In this document: piece after piece, positions 1-9,279 of the stretch | Layout of the letters: every line of letters begins with the position of its first letter | Numbering within the stretch: position 1 is the stretch's first letter | NCBI GenBank assembly: GCA_900637135.1 | Contig: LR134353.1 | Location: 4,588,001 to 4,652,000 of the forward strand | Origin: Mycolicibacterium flavescens | Lineage (GTDB): Bacteria; Actinomycetota; Actinomycetes; Mycobacteriales; Mycobacteriaceae | DNA length: 64,000 bases | Reading direction: 5' to 3' | Position numbers and translations under genes: made by a program | The notes under the pieces: generated by a model | Seen by the model: the letters and a program-made list of their open reading frames with translations, nothing else | The model's database searches: none | What the model was told of the DNA's origin: nothing

Positions 1-3000
1 TCCCGCAGCCGGTCGATGTCGAGGCGCCCGTTCAGCGCGATGTCCAGTTGGACCGCGTACAACTCAACGCCGCTGGATTGCGTAGTGACGGAGTGGAAGA
101 GCAGCCCCTGCTGTAGGGGGGTGAGCGGCAAAATGTCGGCGATGCGGTGGTGCCGCTGTAGTTGTTCGATCTGACGCTGGCTCAGCTGGGCCGGCAAGAT
201 GTCGGAGGGGGTCAATCCACCTCCGCCGTCGCGCACGTGGGCGCAGATGCCGGTCAGGGCGTCGAACCAGAGCCGGCCCAGCCGACTGACCTGTGCATGA
301 TCCAGCGCCGAGCGGGCCCACGTCCAGGTGGCGTGCAGGTGCGGCCCGGCGTCGGTGTCTACAGTGGCGGCGTTGAGCTCCACGGTATGGGTCAGCGGCA
401 TGGGTACCGCCGTGGCGGCTACGGTATGCGCCACACCGTCCTCACTGACGCGCCACAGGTCTTCGGTGGCGAAGGCGGCGGCCGCGCCGAGGCGGCCCAA
501 GTAGTTGAACCCGATCGCCGGATCTGGCTGAGCCAACTCGACATCGGGGTTCAGATAGCGCAGCAGTCCATACGTCAAACCATCGGGCATAGCGCGCAGC
601 TGTTCTTTGGCGTCCTTGATCACCGCTCCCAGCGCGGCGTCACCGACGATCACCTGCGCCCACGACAGCCCGCCCACCGAAAGCGACACCGGATACTTGG
701 ACGTGAACCATCCCACGGTGCGAGACAAATCCACATCGGAGCCCAGTTCCTCCGCGCGGCCGTGGCCCTCCACGTCGATGCCGATCGGCACCGTGTCCTC
801 ACCCAGGAATTCGACCACTGCCAGCGCGAAAGCGGTCAGCAAGATGTCGTGGATGCCGGCGTGAAACGCCGCGGGCACCTCACCGAGCAGCAGCTCAGTC
901 GTGCTGGAGTCCAGCGACATTGACAGAGATCCGGCGTTGGCGAACGTGTCCGCGCCCGGGCGCACCGCCGGCAACACGGCCGGAGTGGCTGCAATTTGAC
1001 GCCATGTCTGCGCGCGGTCCACGACTTGCGGGCGGCGCGCATACTCGGCCAGCAGTGCCGACCACCGGGCAAACGACATCCCCGTCACCGGTAGCGTGAC
1101 GGGGTGACCGTTGTTGTGCTGGCCCCAGGCGATGTTGAGGTCCTCCAACAGAATTCGCCACGACACTCCGTCGACAGCCATGTGGTGGATGATCAACACC
1201 AACTGGCCCGTCGCGGTCACCCACAGCGCGCTGAGCATCATCCCGGCTGCCGGCTGAAGTCGTGACCGCGCGGCGACCAGGTCCGCATCGGAAAGCGCTT
1301 CCACCGACCGCAGACACTCGCGAACATCCACCGCGCCGGTCTCGGGCACGGTCAACGACCAGCCGCCCGCGCCGTCATCGGCGACGCGCAGCCGCAACAT
1401 GGCATGCCGATCGAGGAGCGCCTGCAACAGCACCGCTACATCCGACTCAGACACACCGGCGGGGGCCTGCACCGCCATCGTCTGATTGAACTCATCGACC
1501 GGACCGTCCACGCTGGCCAGCCAGCCCATGATCGGCGTGGGTGTCACCGTCCCGACACCCTCGTCCGCCTCAGCCGGCTCACCTTCGCTGAAGCCGACCA
1601 CTCGAGCCAGCCCGGCCACGGTTTGCTCTACGAAGATGTCACGGGGGCGACACACCAGGCCGGCCGCGCGGGCGCGGGCCACCACCTGCATCGACAGAAT
1701 GCTGTCCCCGCCCAGTTCGAAGAACGAGTCGTCGACTCCGACCCGTTCCACCCCGAGCACCTGGGCGTAGATGCCGGCCAGGATGTCCTCGACGGCGCTC
1801 GCGGGGGCGCGGTACCCGCTGGCGGTGTACGCAGGTGCCGGCAGGGCCCGGATGTCGAGTTTCCCGTTGACCGTCATCGGCAGGGCTTCGAGGACCACCA
1901 CCGCGGCCGGAACCATGTAGGCCGGCAATCGCCGAGCCACGGCCGAGCGGATCTGTCCCGAATCCACCGTGCCCGAGATTGTTTCGGTCACATAACCGAT
2001 CAGGCGTTTGCCGCCCGGGCGGTCCTCGCGGGCGATGACCGCGGCCTGCTCGACCCCGTCCAGGGCGGTCAGCGCGGCCCGGATCTCGCCGAGTTCGATA
2101 CGGTAACCCCGGACCTTGACCTGCTCATCAGCTCGGCCCAGATAAGCCAACTGTCCGTCGGGACCCCAACGCACCAGATCGCCCGTGCGATACATCCGTT
2201 GCCCAGGCGCCCCGAACGGACAGGCGACGAACCGTGACCCGGTCAACCCACCCCGGCGCACATAGCCGACCCCGACTCCGGCGCCGGCAACATACAACTC
2301 GCCGACCACCCCGACGGGCACCGGGCGTAGCCACCGATCGAGCACGAACAGTGCCGCTCCCGGCACCGGCGAACCGATCGGCACCACCCCGGCCCCCGGT
2401 CTCAGCGGGGCACTCATGGCGGCGTACACGGTCGTCTCGGTGGGGCCGTAGGCGTTCACCATCACTCGCTCGGGCGCCCACCGATCCACCAGCTCCTGCG
2501 GGCAGGCCTCACCTGCCACCACCAACGCCGCTGTCTCCAGGCCCTCGGCCGGCAGCATCCCTGCCGCGGACGGCGTCTGGCTGAGAACGCCGACCTGCTC
2601 CGTCACGAGCAATGAGTGGAAGTCCTCCGGTGAGCCCACCAACTCCTCGGGGATAACCACGAGGCGGCCGCCGTGCAGCAGGGCTCCGAAGACTTCCCAC
2701 ACCGAGACGTCGAAGCTGTAGGAATGCCACTGCGACCAAACCTTGCCCGCCGCAGCCAAATTCGGCTCCACGGCCTCGAGCAGTTGAGTGACGTTCCGGT
2801 GGGTGATGGCGACCCCTTTCGGCGTGCCCGTCGTGCCCGAGGTGTAGATCAGGTAGGCGACGTTGTCGGGAGCCGGTGTCGGCAAGTCCACGCTCGGATA
2901 GCCGTCGATGCGCGGGTCATTGACATCGAGAACCCGAAGATCGGTGTGGCCGTCCAACCGTTGGGCCAGGACTGCGGTGGTGAGCGCGGCCCTTGGTGCC

Positions 3001-6000
3001 GCGTCGGCGAGCATGAATTCGACCCGGGCATCGGGGTAGGCGGGATCGATGGGCAGGTAGGCCGCCCCGGTCTTGAGCACCGCCAGCATCGCCGTGATGG
3101 CCTCGGCCGAGCGGCCCATCAGCAGGGCCACAGTCTCTCCCGGGCCGACGCCGTAATCGGCCAGCACGCGGGCCAACCGGTTCGCCGACTCACTGAGTTG
3201 GCGGTACGTCATGGTGTGGCCGTCGCAGACCAGTGCCACCGCCTGCGGGGTTCGCGCGACTTGGGCGCAAAACATTTCCGGAATCGACACCGCTTCGGGT
3301 TGAGGGCGGGTCAGCACCGCGCGGTTGCCGAGCTGATCGAGGCGGGCGCGCTCGTCGGCGTCGAGCACATCGATCGACGACGACGCCCGCGCCGGTTCGG
3401 CGCTCATCGCCGCCAGCACCCGCATCAGCCGTCCGATCAGCGACTCGATGGTGGCGGTGTCGTAGACGTCGGTGCGGAATTCCACGGTTCCGCCGATGCC
3501 GGCACGCTCACCGTCGGGGCCGAAGCGTTCGGCCAACGAGAACATCAAATCCATTCGGGCGGTGCGGGTGTCGACCGGCAGCGTGCTGGCCCGCGCCTGG
3601 CCCAGACTCAGTTCGAGTGACGTGCCGTGGTCCAGCCCGGCGAAATTCTGCCAAGCCAACGCGACCTGCACGAGGGGGTGGTGCGTCAGGCTCCGAGCCG
3701 GGTTGACGCGCTCCACCAGCACCTCGAAGGGCACGTCTTGGTGCTCGTAGGCGGCCAGACTGCGTTGGCGCACCTGCGCCAGCAGCTGCGCGACGGTGGG
3801 ATCGCCGCTCAGATCGACGCGCAGCACCAAGGTGTTGACGAAGAATCCGACCACCTCATCAAGCGCGCTGTCGGTGCGCCCGGCGATCGGGAATCCAATC
3901 GCCACATCGGTGCTCGCGCTCAGTTGTGACAGCAGCATCGCCAGGCCCGCCTGCACCACCATGAAGGTGGTGACGTTGTGCTCGCGAGCCACCCGGTCGA
4001 TCTGCTGCTGCAGGTCGACCGGCCAGGCCACGGCCACGCTGGCACCTTTCTGATCGGCCACCGGCGGGTAGGGCCGGTCCGTGGGCAGCTGCAGACGTTC
4101 GGGCAGGTCGGCCAGAGTCTGCTTCCAGTAGGCCAGCTGTGCACTGATGCGGCTGTCCGGGTCGTCGAGATCACCCAGGATGGTCCGCTGCCACAGCGTG
4201 TAGTCGACGTACTGGACGGGTAACGGCGCCCAGTCGGGGACTCGGCCGGCGCACCGGCTCGCGTAGGCCACCCTCAGATCGGCCACCAGCGGGGCCAGCG
4301 ACCAGCCGTCCGCGGCTATATGGTGCACCACCACGACCAGCACATGCTCATCGTCGCTGCGCCGAAACAGGTTGGCCCACAACGGGGTTTCGGTAGCCAA
4401 GTCGAATCTGCGGCGCACCGCGGCGTCGATGGCTTCCGCTAGCCGGCTCGATGACCATGCGGTGGCGTCGACGACGCGCCACCCCACATCGACGCGCTCA
4501 GCCGGCACCACCACCTGCTCGGGGATTCCCTGCGGCGCGACGAACAGGGTGCGCAGGCTCTCCTGGCGGCCCACCACATCGACCAGCGCCGCCCCCAGCG
4601 CCTGGGAATCCAGGTATCCGTCCAACCGCAACGCCGCGGGAATGTTGTAGACCGGCGACGGCCCCTGCAACTGGTCCAGGAACCACAATCTCTGCTGGGC
4701 ATACGACAACGGCACCACGGCGGGCCGCTCACGGGCCACCAGCCGCGGCAGCTGACTCGAACCCACCCCGATACGCGGCGCCAGTTGGGCGACACTGGGT
4801 GAGTCGAACAGGGTGCGCACGCTGAGGTTGGTCTCCACGGCGGTGTTGATCGCCGCGATCAGGCGCATCGCCGACAGCGAGTCCCCACCCAGATCGAAAA
4901 ACGAATCATCGGCCCCGACCCGATCCAGCCCCAGCACCCGGGCATAGATTCCGGCCAACATCTCTTCGATGGCGCCGGTCGGGGCGCGATACGGGCTCTC
5001 GTGATATTCCGGTTCCGGCAGCGAGCGGGTGTCGAGTTTGCCGTTGACCGTCACCGGCAACGTCTCGAGCACCACCACGGCGGCCGGCACCATATAGGCC
5101 GGTAACCGCCCACCCAGCGCGGCGCGTATGTGCACCGGATCCGTTGTGCCGGCGCGAGTCTCGGTGATGTAACCGACCAACCGCTTATCACCGAAACTGT
5201 CCTCACGCATCGACACCGCCGCGGCCTTGACCCCCTCGAGCGCGGCCAACGCCGCTTGGATCTCGCCAAGCTCGATGCGGTTGCCGCGGATCTTGACCTG
5301 CTCATCGGCACGCCCCAGATAGAGCAACTGCCCATCGGCACCCCAACGCACCAAATCCCCAGTGCGATACATCCTTTGCCCCGGCGCGCCGAACGGACAA
5401 GCCACAAACCGCGACGCGGTCAACGACGTCTGACGCAGATAGCCATGCGCCAGTGCGGGTCCGGACAGGTACAGTTCGCCGCCGACACCGACGGGGGCCG
5501 GGTTAAGCCCTGCGTCGAGCACGAAGGCACATACTCCTGGGATCGGAGCGCCGATGCTGACCGGCTGCCCCGCCGACAGCAGCGGACTACAAGTGGCCCA
5601 AATGGTCGATTCGGTGGGACCGTAAGCGTTTACCATCCGCCGACCCGGCGCGCACCGATCCACCAACTCCCGAGGGCAGGCCTCCCCCGCAGTGAGTAGC
5701 GCCTCCACTCCCCCCAGCCCGCCGTGATCCAGCGACGACAGCACCGTCGGGGTCAACACCGCCGCGCTGACTCCCTGCGTCTGCAGTAACGTGGTCAGCG
5801 CCTCCCCGGCGTAGACGTCCCGCGGCGCCACCACCAGCGCCGACCCTGACCCAGCCGCCCACAGCAACTCGAACACCGACGCATCGAAGATCGGCGAGGC
5901 GACCATCAGCATCCGCGCATCTGCACCCATTCCGAACGTCGCGCGTTGCGCCGTAGCCACTCCCAGCAATCCGGCGTGGCTTACCGCCACCCCCTTGGGG

Positions 6001-7838
6001 GCACCGGTCGACCCCGACGTGAAGATCACGTAGGCGGTGTCGTCCACCGTCAGCAATGCCGACCGATCGGCGTCAGTGATCGGATCGGCTGGGTGCTCCG
6101 AGACGTCGAGTCCGTCGATACGCAGCACCGGGCGGTTTGCGACACCCCTCAAAGTGCCCGTACCACATGTCAATACGCACATCACTGCCACTGCGTCCAG
6201 CACAGTCGCGACCCGGTCAACCGGGTGTGCGGGATTCACCGGCACATATATCCCGCCCGCCTTGACAACCGCCCACCACGCGACCACCAGCTCCACACAG
6301 CGATCGATCGCCACGCCCACTGCGCGCTCTGGACCCACCCCCGCCTCGATGAGCACCCGCGCCAACCGCGTCGACCACTCGTCAAGCTCGCGATACGACA
6401 AGGTTCGCGCGCCGTCGATGACCGCAGCCGCGTCCGGGTCGGCCGTCACCGCCGCGTCCAGCAACTGCGACGCCAGCCCTACCGGCGCAGCCACACCGCC
6501 TCCGGACCACTGTGCCAGCAAGAGGTCACGCTCACCGTCGTCCAACAGTGGCACGTCGCCGACCGTCACAGACGCATCCGCGACCAGAATGCGGTCAAGC
6601 AGAGACTCCAAACGGGCTATGTGCCTGTCGATCTCGGCGGTGGTGTACCGGTCCGGATTCCACGCGAACTGGATTCGCGGCGAGCCGCCGCCCAGCTGCG
6701 GATAGATGTTTATGGCGATGTCTTGGATGGGGAAGGTGGTCAACACGTTGACGACAGCTTCTGACGGCCCAAAGAAGATGGGCGTAGCGAAATCGAGTAC
6801 ATTGATCACTTGACCGAACTCGACATTCATATCGACGGGCGATGAATCGGCGACGAGGTCCGGCCAGCCCCGGAACTGTTGATGGCGCAAGGCGCCGATC
6901 ACTGCTTTGGTGACCTGATCATTCAGCGCGCCAATGGTATCCGTGTCGTCGACGCGGATGATCAAAGGCACCAGATTCGACACCATCCCCGCGCACTTCT
7001 TCAGCGCCGCAGTGGTTCGCGCCGAAACGGGCAGCGACAGTGAGACATTCCGGCGGCCAGTTGTCTTAGCGATGAACACGGCCAGCGTCGCGACCACTGT
7101 CGCGGCGTCGAACTGGTCGTGACGGTTTTCCGCACTTCGGTCCCTACCAACCAAGTCGCGAACCAGCGGATGCCGTGGCGCTACCACCCTCCCCGTGCCC
7201 GCCAGATCGACGACTTCCAGCGGAGCGCGCACGACCGTTTTCCAGTACTCCGCATCGGCCTTACTGCGTGACGACTGTTGATACTTGCGATCTGCGTCGC
7301 GGATCAAGGCGAATTCGGAGAAATCCACTTCGGTGGCGCGGGGAATTGACCCGGAGTAGACGTCCGCGATGTGGCGAATCACATTGTTGGTGCCGAACCC
7401 GTCAACGAGCACGTGGTGAGTGCGCAGATAAAAGAACGACAGATTGTCGGTGATACGCAACAGCGCGAAGTGAGTGAGCCGGTCGCGGAGCAGGTCGATC
7501 GGTCGGCGGTAGTCCGCATCCATCCAGGCTCGAGCAGCGGCCTCTGGATCGCTTTCGGTGCGCAGATCAATGCAGTGCAGGGTCTGAGGAAACGAGCGGT
7601 CGACGGCGAAGACAGGTTCGCCGTCAACGAGCGATAGCCGTGCACAGGGTGTACCGAACCGCGCGGCTGCAGCTTCGCACCCAGCCATGAGCCTGTCCGC
7701 GTCGACGTTGTGATCGATGGCAAGAAACCCGGCGAAGTTGTAAGGGACTTCTGGCCGCAGCTGTTGAGCGGCCCATATAGACCGCTGAGCGGCGGTCAAC
7801 GGTCCTAACGTGTCCGGCTGGCTACCGAAGGTGAGCAT
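1..7838 (-). CDS. nonribosomal peptide synthetase, siderophore-type (partial; C-terminus lies outside the window)
   Basis: At least 2612 residues, running off the left edge. The ATG start follows an AAGGAGC ribosome site. Domains in order: C1 (about residues 10-430, HHVLVDG at 141-147); A1 (about 440-940, A10 Lys934); PCP1 (LGGDS, Ser987); C2 (HHIAADG at 1172-1178); A2 (A10 Lys1993); PCP2 (LGGDS, Ser2046); an epimerization domain (HHMAVDG at 2218-2224, followed by SWRIL, and a later NYLG motif); then the start of a third condensation domain (LTPLQQGLLFH). C1 opens with PLTAAQRSIW and has a DGFG after its HH motif, like the first domain of EntF/DhbF, so it probably accepts an acyl group from a separate carrier. 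Pocket codes read by hand are DAFVLAAIWK (A1) and DVWSVAAVYK (A2); I cannot assign substrates. Asp at the first code position suggests alpha-amino acids. The E domain implies that residue 2 is D. Lies downstream of the fxbA-like gene and the IdeR box. Probably fxbB-like, but the module order differs from exochelin MS. Confidence 0.93.
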   Translation of the reverse strand, partial: MLTFGSQPDTLGPLTAAQRSIWAAQQLRPEVPYNFAGFLAIDHNVDADRLMAGCEAAAARFGTPCARLSLVDGEPVFAVDRSFPQTLHCIDLRTESDPEAAARAWMDADYRRPIDLLRDRLTHFALLRITDNLSFFYLRTHHVLVDGFGTNNVIRHIADVYSGSIPRATEVDFSEFALIRDADRKYQQSSRSKADAEYWKTVVRAPLEVVDLAGTGRVVAPRHPLVRDLVGRDRSAENRHDQFDAATVVATLAVFIAKTTGRRNVSLSLPVSARTTAALKKCAGMVSNLVPLIIRVDDTDTIGALNDQVTKAVIGALRHQQFRGWPDLVADSSPVDMNVEFGQVINVLDFATPIFFGPSEAVVNVLTTFPIQDIAINIYPQLGGGSPRIQFAWNPDRYTTAEIDRHIARLESLLDRILVADASVTVGDVPLLDDGERDLLLAQWSGGGVAAPVGLASQLLDAAVTADPDAAAVIDGARTLSYRELDEWSTRLARVLIEAGVGPERAVGVAIDRCVELVVAWWAVVKAGGIYVPVNPAHPVDRVATVLDAVAVMCVLTCGTGTLRGVANRPVLRIDGLDVSEHPADPITDADRSALLTVDDTAYVIFTSGSTGAPKGVAVSHAGLLGVATAQRATFGMGADARMLMVASPIFDASVFELLWAAGSGSALVVAPRDVYAGEALTTLLQTQGVSAAVLTPTVLSSLDHGGLGGVEALLTAGEACPRELVDRCAPGRRMVNAYGPTESTIWATCSPLLSAGQPVSIGAPIPGVCAFVLDAGLNPAPVGVGGELYLSGPALAHGYLRQTSLTASRFVACPFGAPGQRMYRTGDLVRWGADGQLLYLGRADEQVKIRGNRIELGEIQAALAALEGVKAAAVSMREDSFGDKRLVGYITETRAGTTDPVHIRAALGGRLPAYMVPAAVVVLETLPVTVNGKLDTRSLPEPEYHESPYRAPTGAIEEMLAGIYARVLGLDRVGADDSFFDLGGDSLSAMRLIAAINTAVETNLSVRTLFDSPSVAQLAPRIGVGSSQLPRLVARERPAVVPLSYAQQRLWFLDQLQGPSPVYNIPAALRLDGYLDSQALGAALVDVVGRQESLRTLFVAPQGIPEQVVVPAERVDVGWRVVDATAWSSSRLAEAIDAAVRRRFDLATETPLWANLFRRSDDEHVLVVVVHHIAADGWSLAPLVADLRVAYASRCAGRVPDWAPLPVQYVDYTLWQRTILGDLDDPDSRISAQLAYWKQTLADLPERLQLPTDRPYPPVADQKGASVAVAWPVDLQQQIDRVAREHNVTTFMVVQAGLAMLLSQLSASTDVAIGFPIAGRTDSALDEVVGFFVNTLVLRVDLSGDPTVAQLLAQVRQRSLAAYEHQDVPFEVLVERVNPARSLTHHPLVQVALAWQNFAGLDHGTSLELSLGQARASTLPVDTRTARMDLMFSLAERFGPDGERAGIGGTVEFRTDVYDTATIESLIGRLMRVLAAMSAEPARASSSIDVLDADERARLDQLGNRAVLTRPQPEAVSIPEMFCAQVARTPQAVALVCDGHTMTYRQLSESANRLARVLADYGVGPGETVALLMGRSAEAITAMLAVLKTGAAYLPIDPAYPDARVEFMLADAAPRAALTTAVLAQRLDGHTDLRVLDVNDPRIDGYPSVDLPTPAPDNVAYLIYTSGTTGTPKGVAITHRNVTQLLEAVEPNLAAAGKVWSQWHSYSFDVSVWEVFGALLHGGRLVVIPEELVGSPEDFHSLLVTEQVGVLSQTPSAAGMLPAEGLETAALVVAGEACPQELVDRWAPERVMVNAYGPTETTVYAAMSAPLRPGAGVVPIGSPVPGAALFVLDRWLRPVPVGVVGELYVAGAGVGVGYVRRGGLTGSRFVACPFGAPGQRMYRTGDLVRWGPDGQLAYLGRADEQVKVRGYRIELGEIRAALTALDGVEQAAVIAREDRPGGKRLIGYVTETISGTVDSGQIRSAVARRLPAYMVPAAVVVLEALPMTVNGKLDIRALPAPAYTASGYRAPASAVEDILAGIYAQVLGVERVGVDDSFFELGGDSILSMQVVARARAAGLVCRPRDIFVEQTVAGLARVVGFSEGEPAEADEGVGTVTPTPIMGWLASVDGPVDEFNQTMAVQAPAGVSESDVAVLLQALLDRHAMLRLRVADDGAGGWSLTVPETGAVDVRECLRSVEALSDADLVAARSRLQPAAGMMLSALWVTATGQLVLIIHHMAVDGVSWRILLEDLNIAWGQHNNGHPVTLPVTGMSFARWSALLAEYARRPQVVDRAQTWRQIAATPAVLPAVRPGADTFANAGSLSMSLDSSTTELLLGEVPAAFHAGIHDILLTAFALAVVEFLGEDTVPIGIDVEGHGRAEELGSDVDLSRTVGWFTSKYPVSLSVGGLSWAQVIVGDAALGAVIKDAKEQLRAMPDGLTYGLLRYLNPDVELAQPDPAIGFNYLGRLGAAAAFATEDLWRVSEDGVAHTVAATAVPMPLTHTVELNAATVDTDAGPHLHATWTWARSALDHAQVSRLGRLWFDALTGICAHVRDGGGGLTPSDILPAQLSQRQIEQLQRHHRIADILPLTPLQQGLLFHSVTTQSSGVELYAVQLDIALNGRLDIDRLR

Positions 7839-7853
7839 GAAGCGAAGGGCTCC

Positions 7854-7949
7854 TTATAGTCGACCGTCATACCGGCACGGCCGGATCATCTGTGAATTTG
7901 CTTGTCGCACGATGAGACAAAGACAACCACCGGCGCAGCTGGTCGTCAT
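7854..7949 (-). CDS. small cysteine-rich ORF between formyltransferase and NRPS (31 codons)
   Basis: Starts MTTSCAGGCLCLIVRQANSQ and ends in DGRL. An AAAAGGAA ribosome-site-like stretch lies about 8 bases upstream of the ATG. Its TAA stop overlaps the AAGGAGC ribosome site of the NRPS, an arrangement expected for translational coupling or a leader peptide. Cysteines are at residues 5, 9, 11 and 25. It is not an MbtH-like protein, the small partner often found beside mycobacterial NRPS genes. It could be a regulatory upstream ORF or chance; no family is recognised. Confidence 0.35.
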   Translation of the reverse strand: MTTSCAGGCLCLIVRQANSQMIRPCRYDGRL

Positions 7950-8020
7950 GGTCAGATGTTCCTTTTGGCAAATCAGTTGTGGAATCGAGGATTTGGTAGT
8001 GGAGAATTTCGTCTGATGAC

Positions 8021-8959
8021 TTACGGCTGGCTGACTAGATAGCCGCCACGCCGAAAAAACTTGTCCGCCCTGCACTCGACCCCATCCGCGGATCGAACTC
8101 GAGTGATCACCAAGCCGTGGTTGTCACCCCGAAATGCACTGGGCCCGCATACCACGGCGCCACCTTCCTCCTGCACGATCACCCGGCCATTGGTGCCGCC
8201 GTAGCGGGCCTCCGAAATGTGTGCCTCGAGGACCTCGATCCGATCGCCTCTGTAGAAGGTGAACGCGCGAGGATAGGGGTCGGACAACGCGCGCACGAAC
8301 CGCTCGACATCTTCGGCGGGCCAACTCCAGTCGATCAAACTGTCGCGTTCCGAACGCTTGTGGAAGTACGTCCGTGCGGCCTTGTCTTGCGGCCGCCAGA
8401 CCGCCTTACCTGACTCCAGCAATTGCAGCGCTTCGGCCAGCGCACCGGGAATCAGATCGATACCTCGCAGCACCAAATCGGTGCCAGTATCGTTTGCGCC
8501 GATTGGCAGCGAATGCTGAACGAGAATATCCCCAGTGTCCAAGCCGTCGTCCATTCGGTGAACGCTCAAACCAAATTCGCGCTCGCCGCTGATCAAGGCC
8601 CATAGGACCGGGGAGAAGCCGGTGAACTTCGGCAGCAGCGAGTCGTGGAAGTTCAAAGTGCCGTGCGGCGGAATGCCATATAGCTCGGCGGGCATCTTGT
8701 TGTACCAACTGTTGACCACGATGACGTCGGGATTGAGGCGGCCGACCATATCGATGGTTTCGGAGTCGACCCGCTCCGTGAAATGCACTGGAATGGCATG
8801 TTGGCGCGCGAGGTCTTCGACCGGCGCTGACCAGATCGCCTTATAGGACTCTTCGCTCGGCGGATGAGTGACCGCGAGCAAAACTTCCTGATCCAGATCA
8901 ATCAGCGCCTGCAGGGTCTTATACCCCCAGGTCTGGTACCCGAAGAACACGATGCGCAC
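8021..8959 (-). CDS. fxbA: formyltransferase, FxbA-like (siderophore hydroxyornithine formylation)
   Basis: 312 residues of the methionyl-tRNA/GAR formyltransferase fold. The catalytic triad is visible as Asn103 and His105 in NFHDSLLP and Asp141 in GLDTGD. The rest is a shortened C-terminal domain containing the YFHKRSERDSLIDW segment. The family transfers a formyl group from N10-formyltetrahydrofolate. In M. smegmatis the exochelin gene fxbA is of this type and sits with NRPS genes under iron control. Here the gene has an IdeR box 62 bases upstream and an NRPS downstream, so formylation of an N-hydroxyornithine is more likely than housekeeping tRNA formylation. The start is GTG, with AGGGAGG about 8 bases before it. 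The alternative is a sugar-nucleotide N-formyltransferase, but context argues against that. Confidence 0.85.
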   Translation of the reverse strand: MRIVFFGYQTWGYKTLQALIDLDQEVLLAVTHPPSEESYKAIWSAPVEDLARQHAIPVHFTERVDSETIDMVGRLNPDVIVVNSWYNKMPAELYGIPPHGTLNFHDSLLPKFTGFSPVLWALISGEREFGLSVHRMDDGLDTGDILVQHSLPIGANDTGTDLVLRGIDLIPGALAEALQLLESGKAVWRPQDKAARTYFHKRSERDSLIDWSWPAEDVERFVRALSDPYPRAFTFYRGDRIEVLEAHISEARYGGTNGRVIVQEEGGAVVCGPSAFRGDNHGLVITRVRSADGVECRADKFFRRGGYLVSQP

Positions 8960-9018
8960 TACCCGAACCTCCCTAGCTCTGGGCTATGCCTTAGCCGCGC
9001 ATCGCCCCCAAGGACCGG

Positions 9019-9047
9019 ATCTTACGTTAGGCAAACCTAAGTTTCGA
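9019..9047 (-). promoter_or_regulatory. predicted promoter of the fxbA-NRPS operon
   Basis: On the minus strand, TCGAAA (9042-9047) and TAAGAT (9019-9024) are separated by 17 bases and match the -35 and -10 consensus at four of six positions each. The spacer is occupied by the IdeR box, so bound repressor would block polymerase. The GTG start of fxbA is about 60 bases downstream. The element positions are inferred by eye. Confidence 0.5.
9022..9040. promoter_or_regulatory. IdeR (iron box) operator
   Basis: Plus-strand sequence TTACGTTAGGCAAACCTAA matches the mycobacterial IdeR consensus TTAGGTTAGGCTAACCTAA at 17 of 19 positions. IdeR with Fe2+ represses siderophore genes in mycobacteria. The position immediately before a formyltransferase-NRPS operon is as expected for an iron-repressed siderophore locus. 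Confidence 0.88.
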
Positions 9048-9279
9048 CCCCAGGGGCGAAGCCGTCAGCAGATATGCCCATGCCATCTGCACTTGCCCCC
9101 GAAACGGAGGCGAAATCCCGCGGCGTCACATAGCGAATAGGAACGCGAGCGCCTGGTTGATCCCGACACTCGCGGTTCTCCAAAATCCCGCTGATCGCAG
9201 GTCGGTGGACTGCCGGTATTTGCGTTTGCAAGCTGCTATTCGGAGCCGGCTTTCCGGGAGATCAGCGCCGACATCGTCG
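9048..9279. other. intergenic region without recognised gene
   Basis: With the promoter and IdeR box this completes a roughly 320-base gap between fxbA and the nitronate monooxygenase gene, both on the minus strand. I see no convincing ORF, tRNA-like fold, strong terminator or repeat in it. It marks the boundary between the siderophore locus and the next gene group. Confidence 0.5.

Noticed and set aside
7854..8075. 73-codon extension of the small cysteine-rich ORF into fxbA
   Set aside because: Only the 31-codon part has its own ribosome site; the extension overlaps the fxbA 3' end in another frame.
8021..8959. Housekeeping methionyl-tRNA formyltransferase (fmt)
   Set aside because: No def or priA neighbours; instead an IdeR box and an NRPS, and the C-terminal domain is not that of tRNA-binding Fmt.
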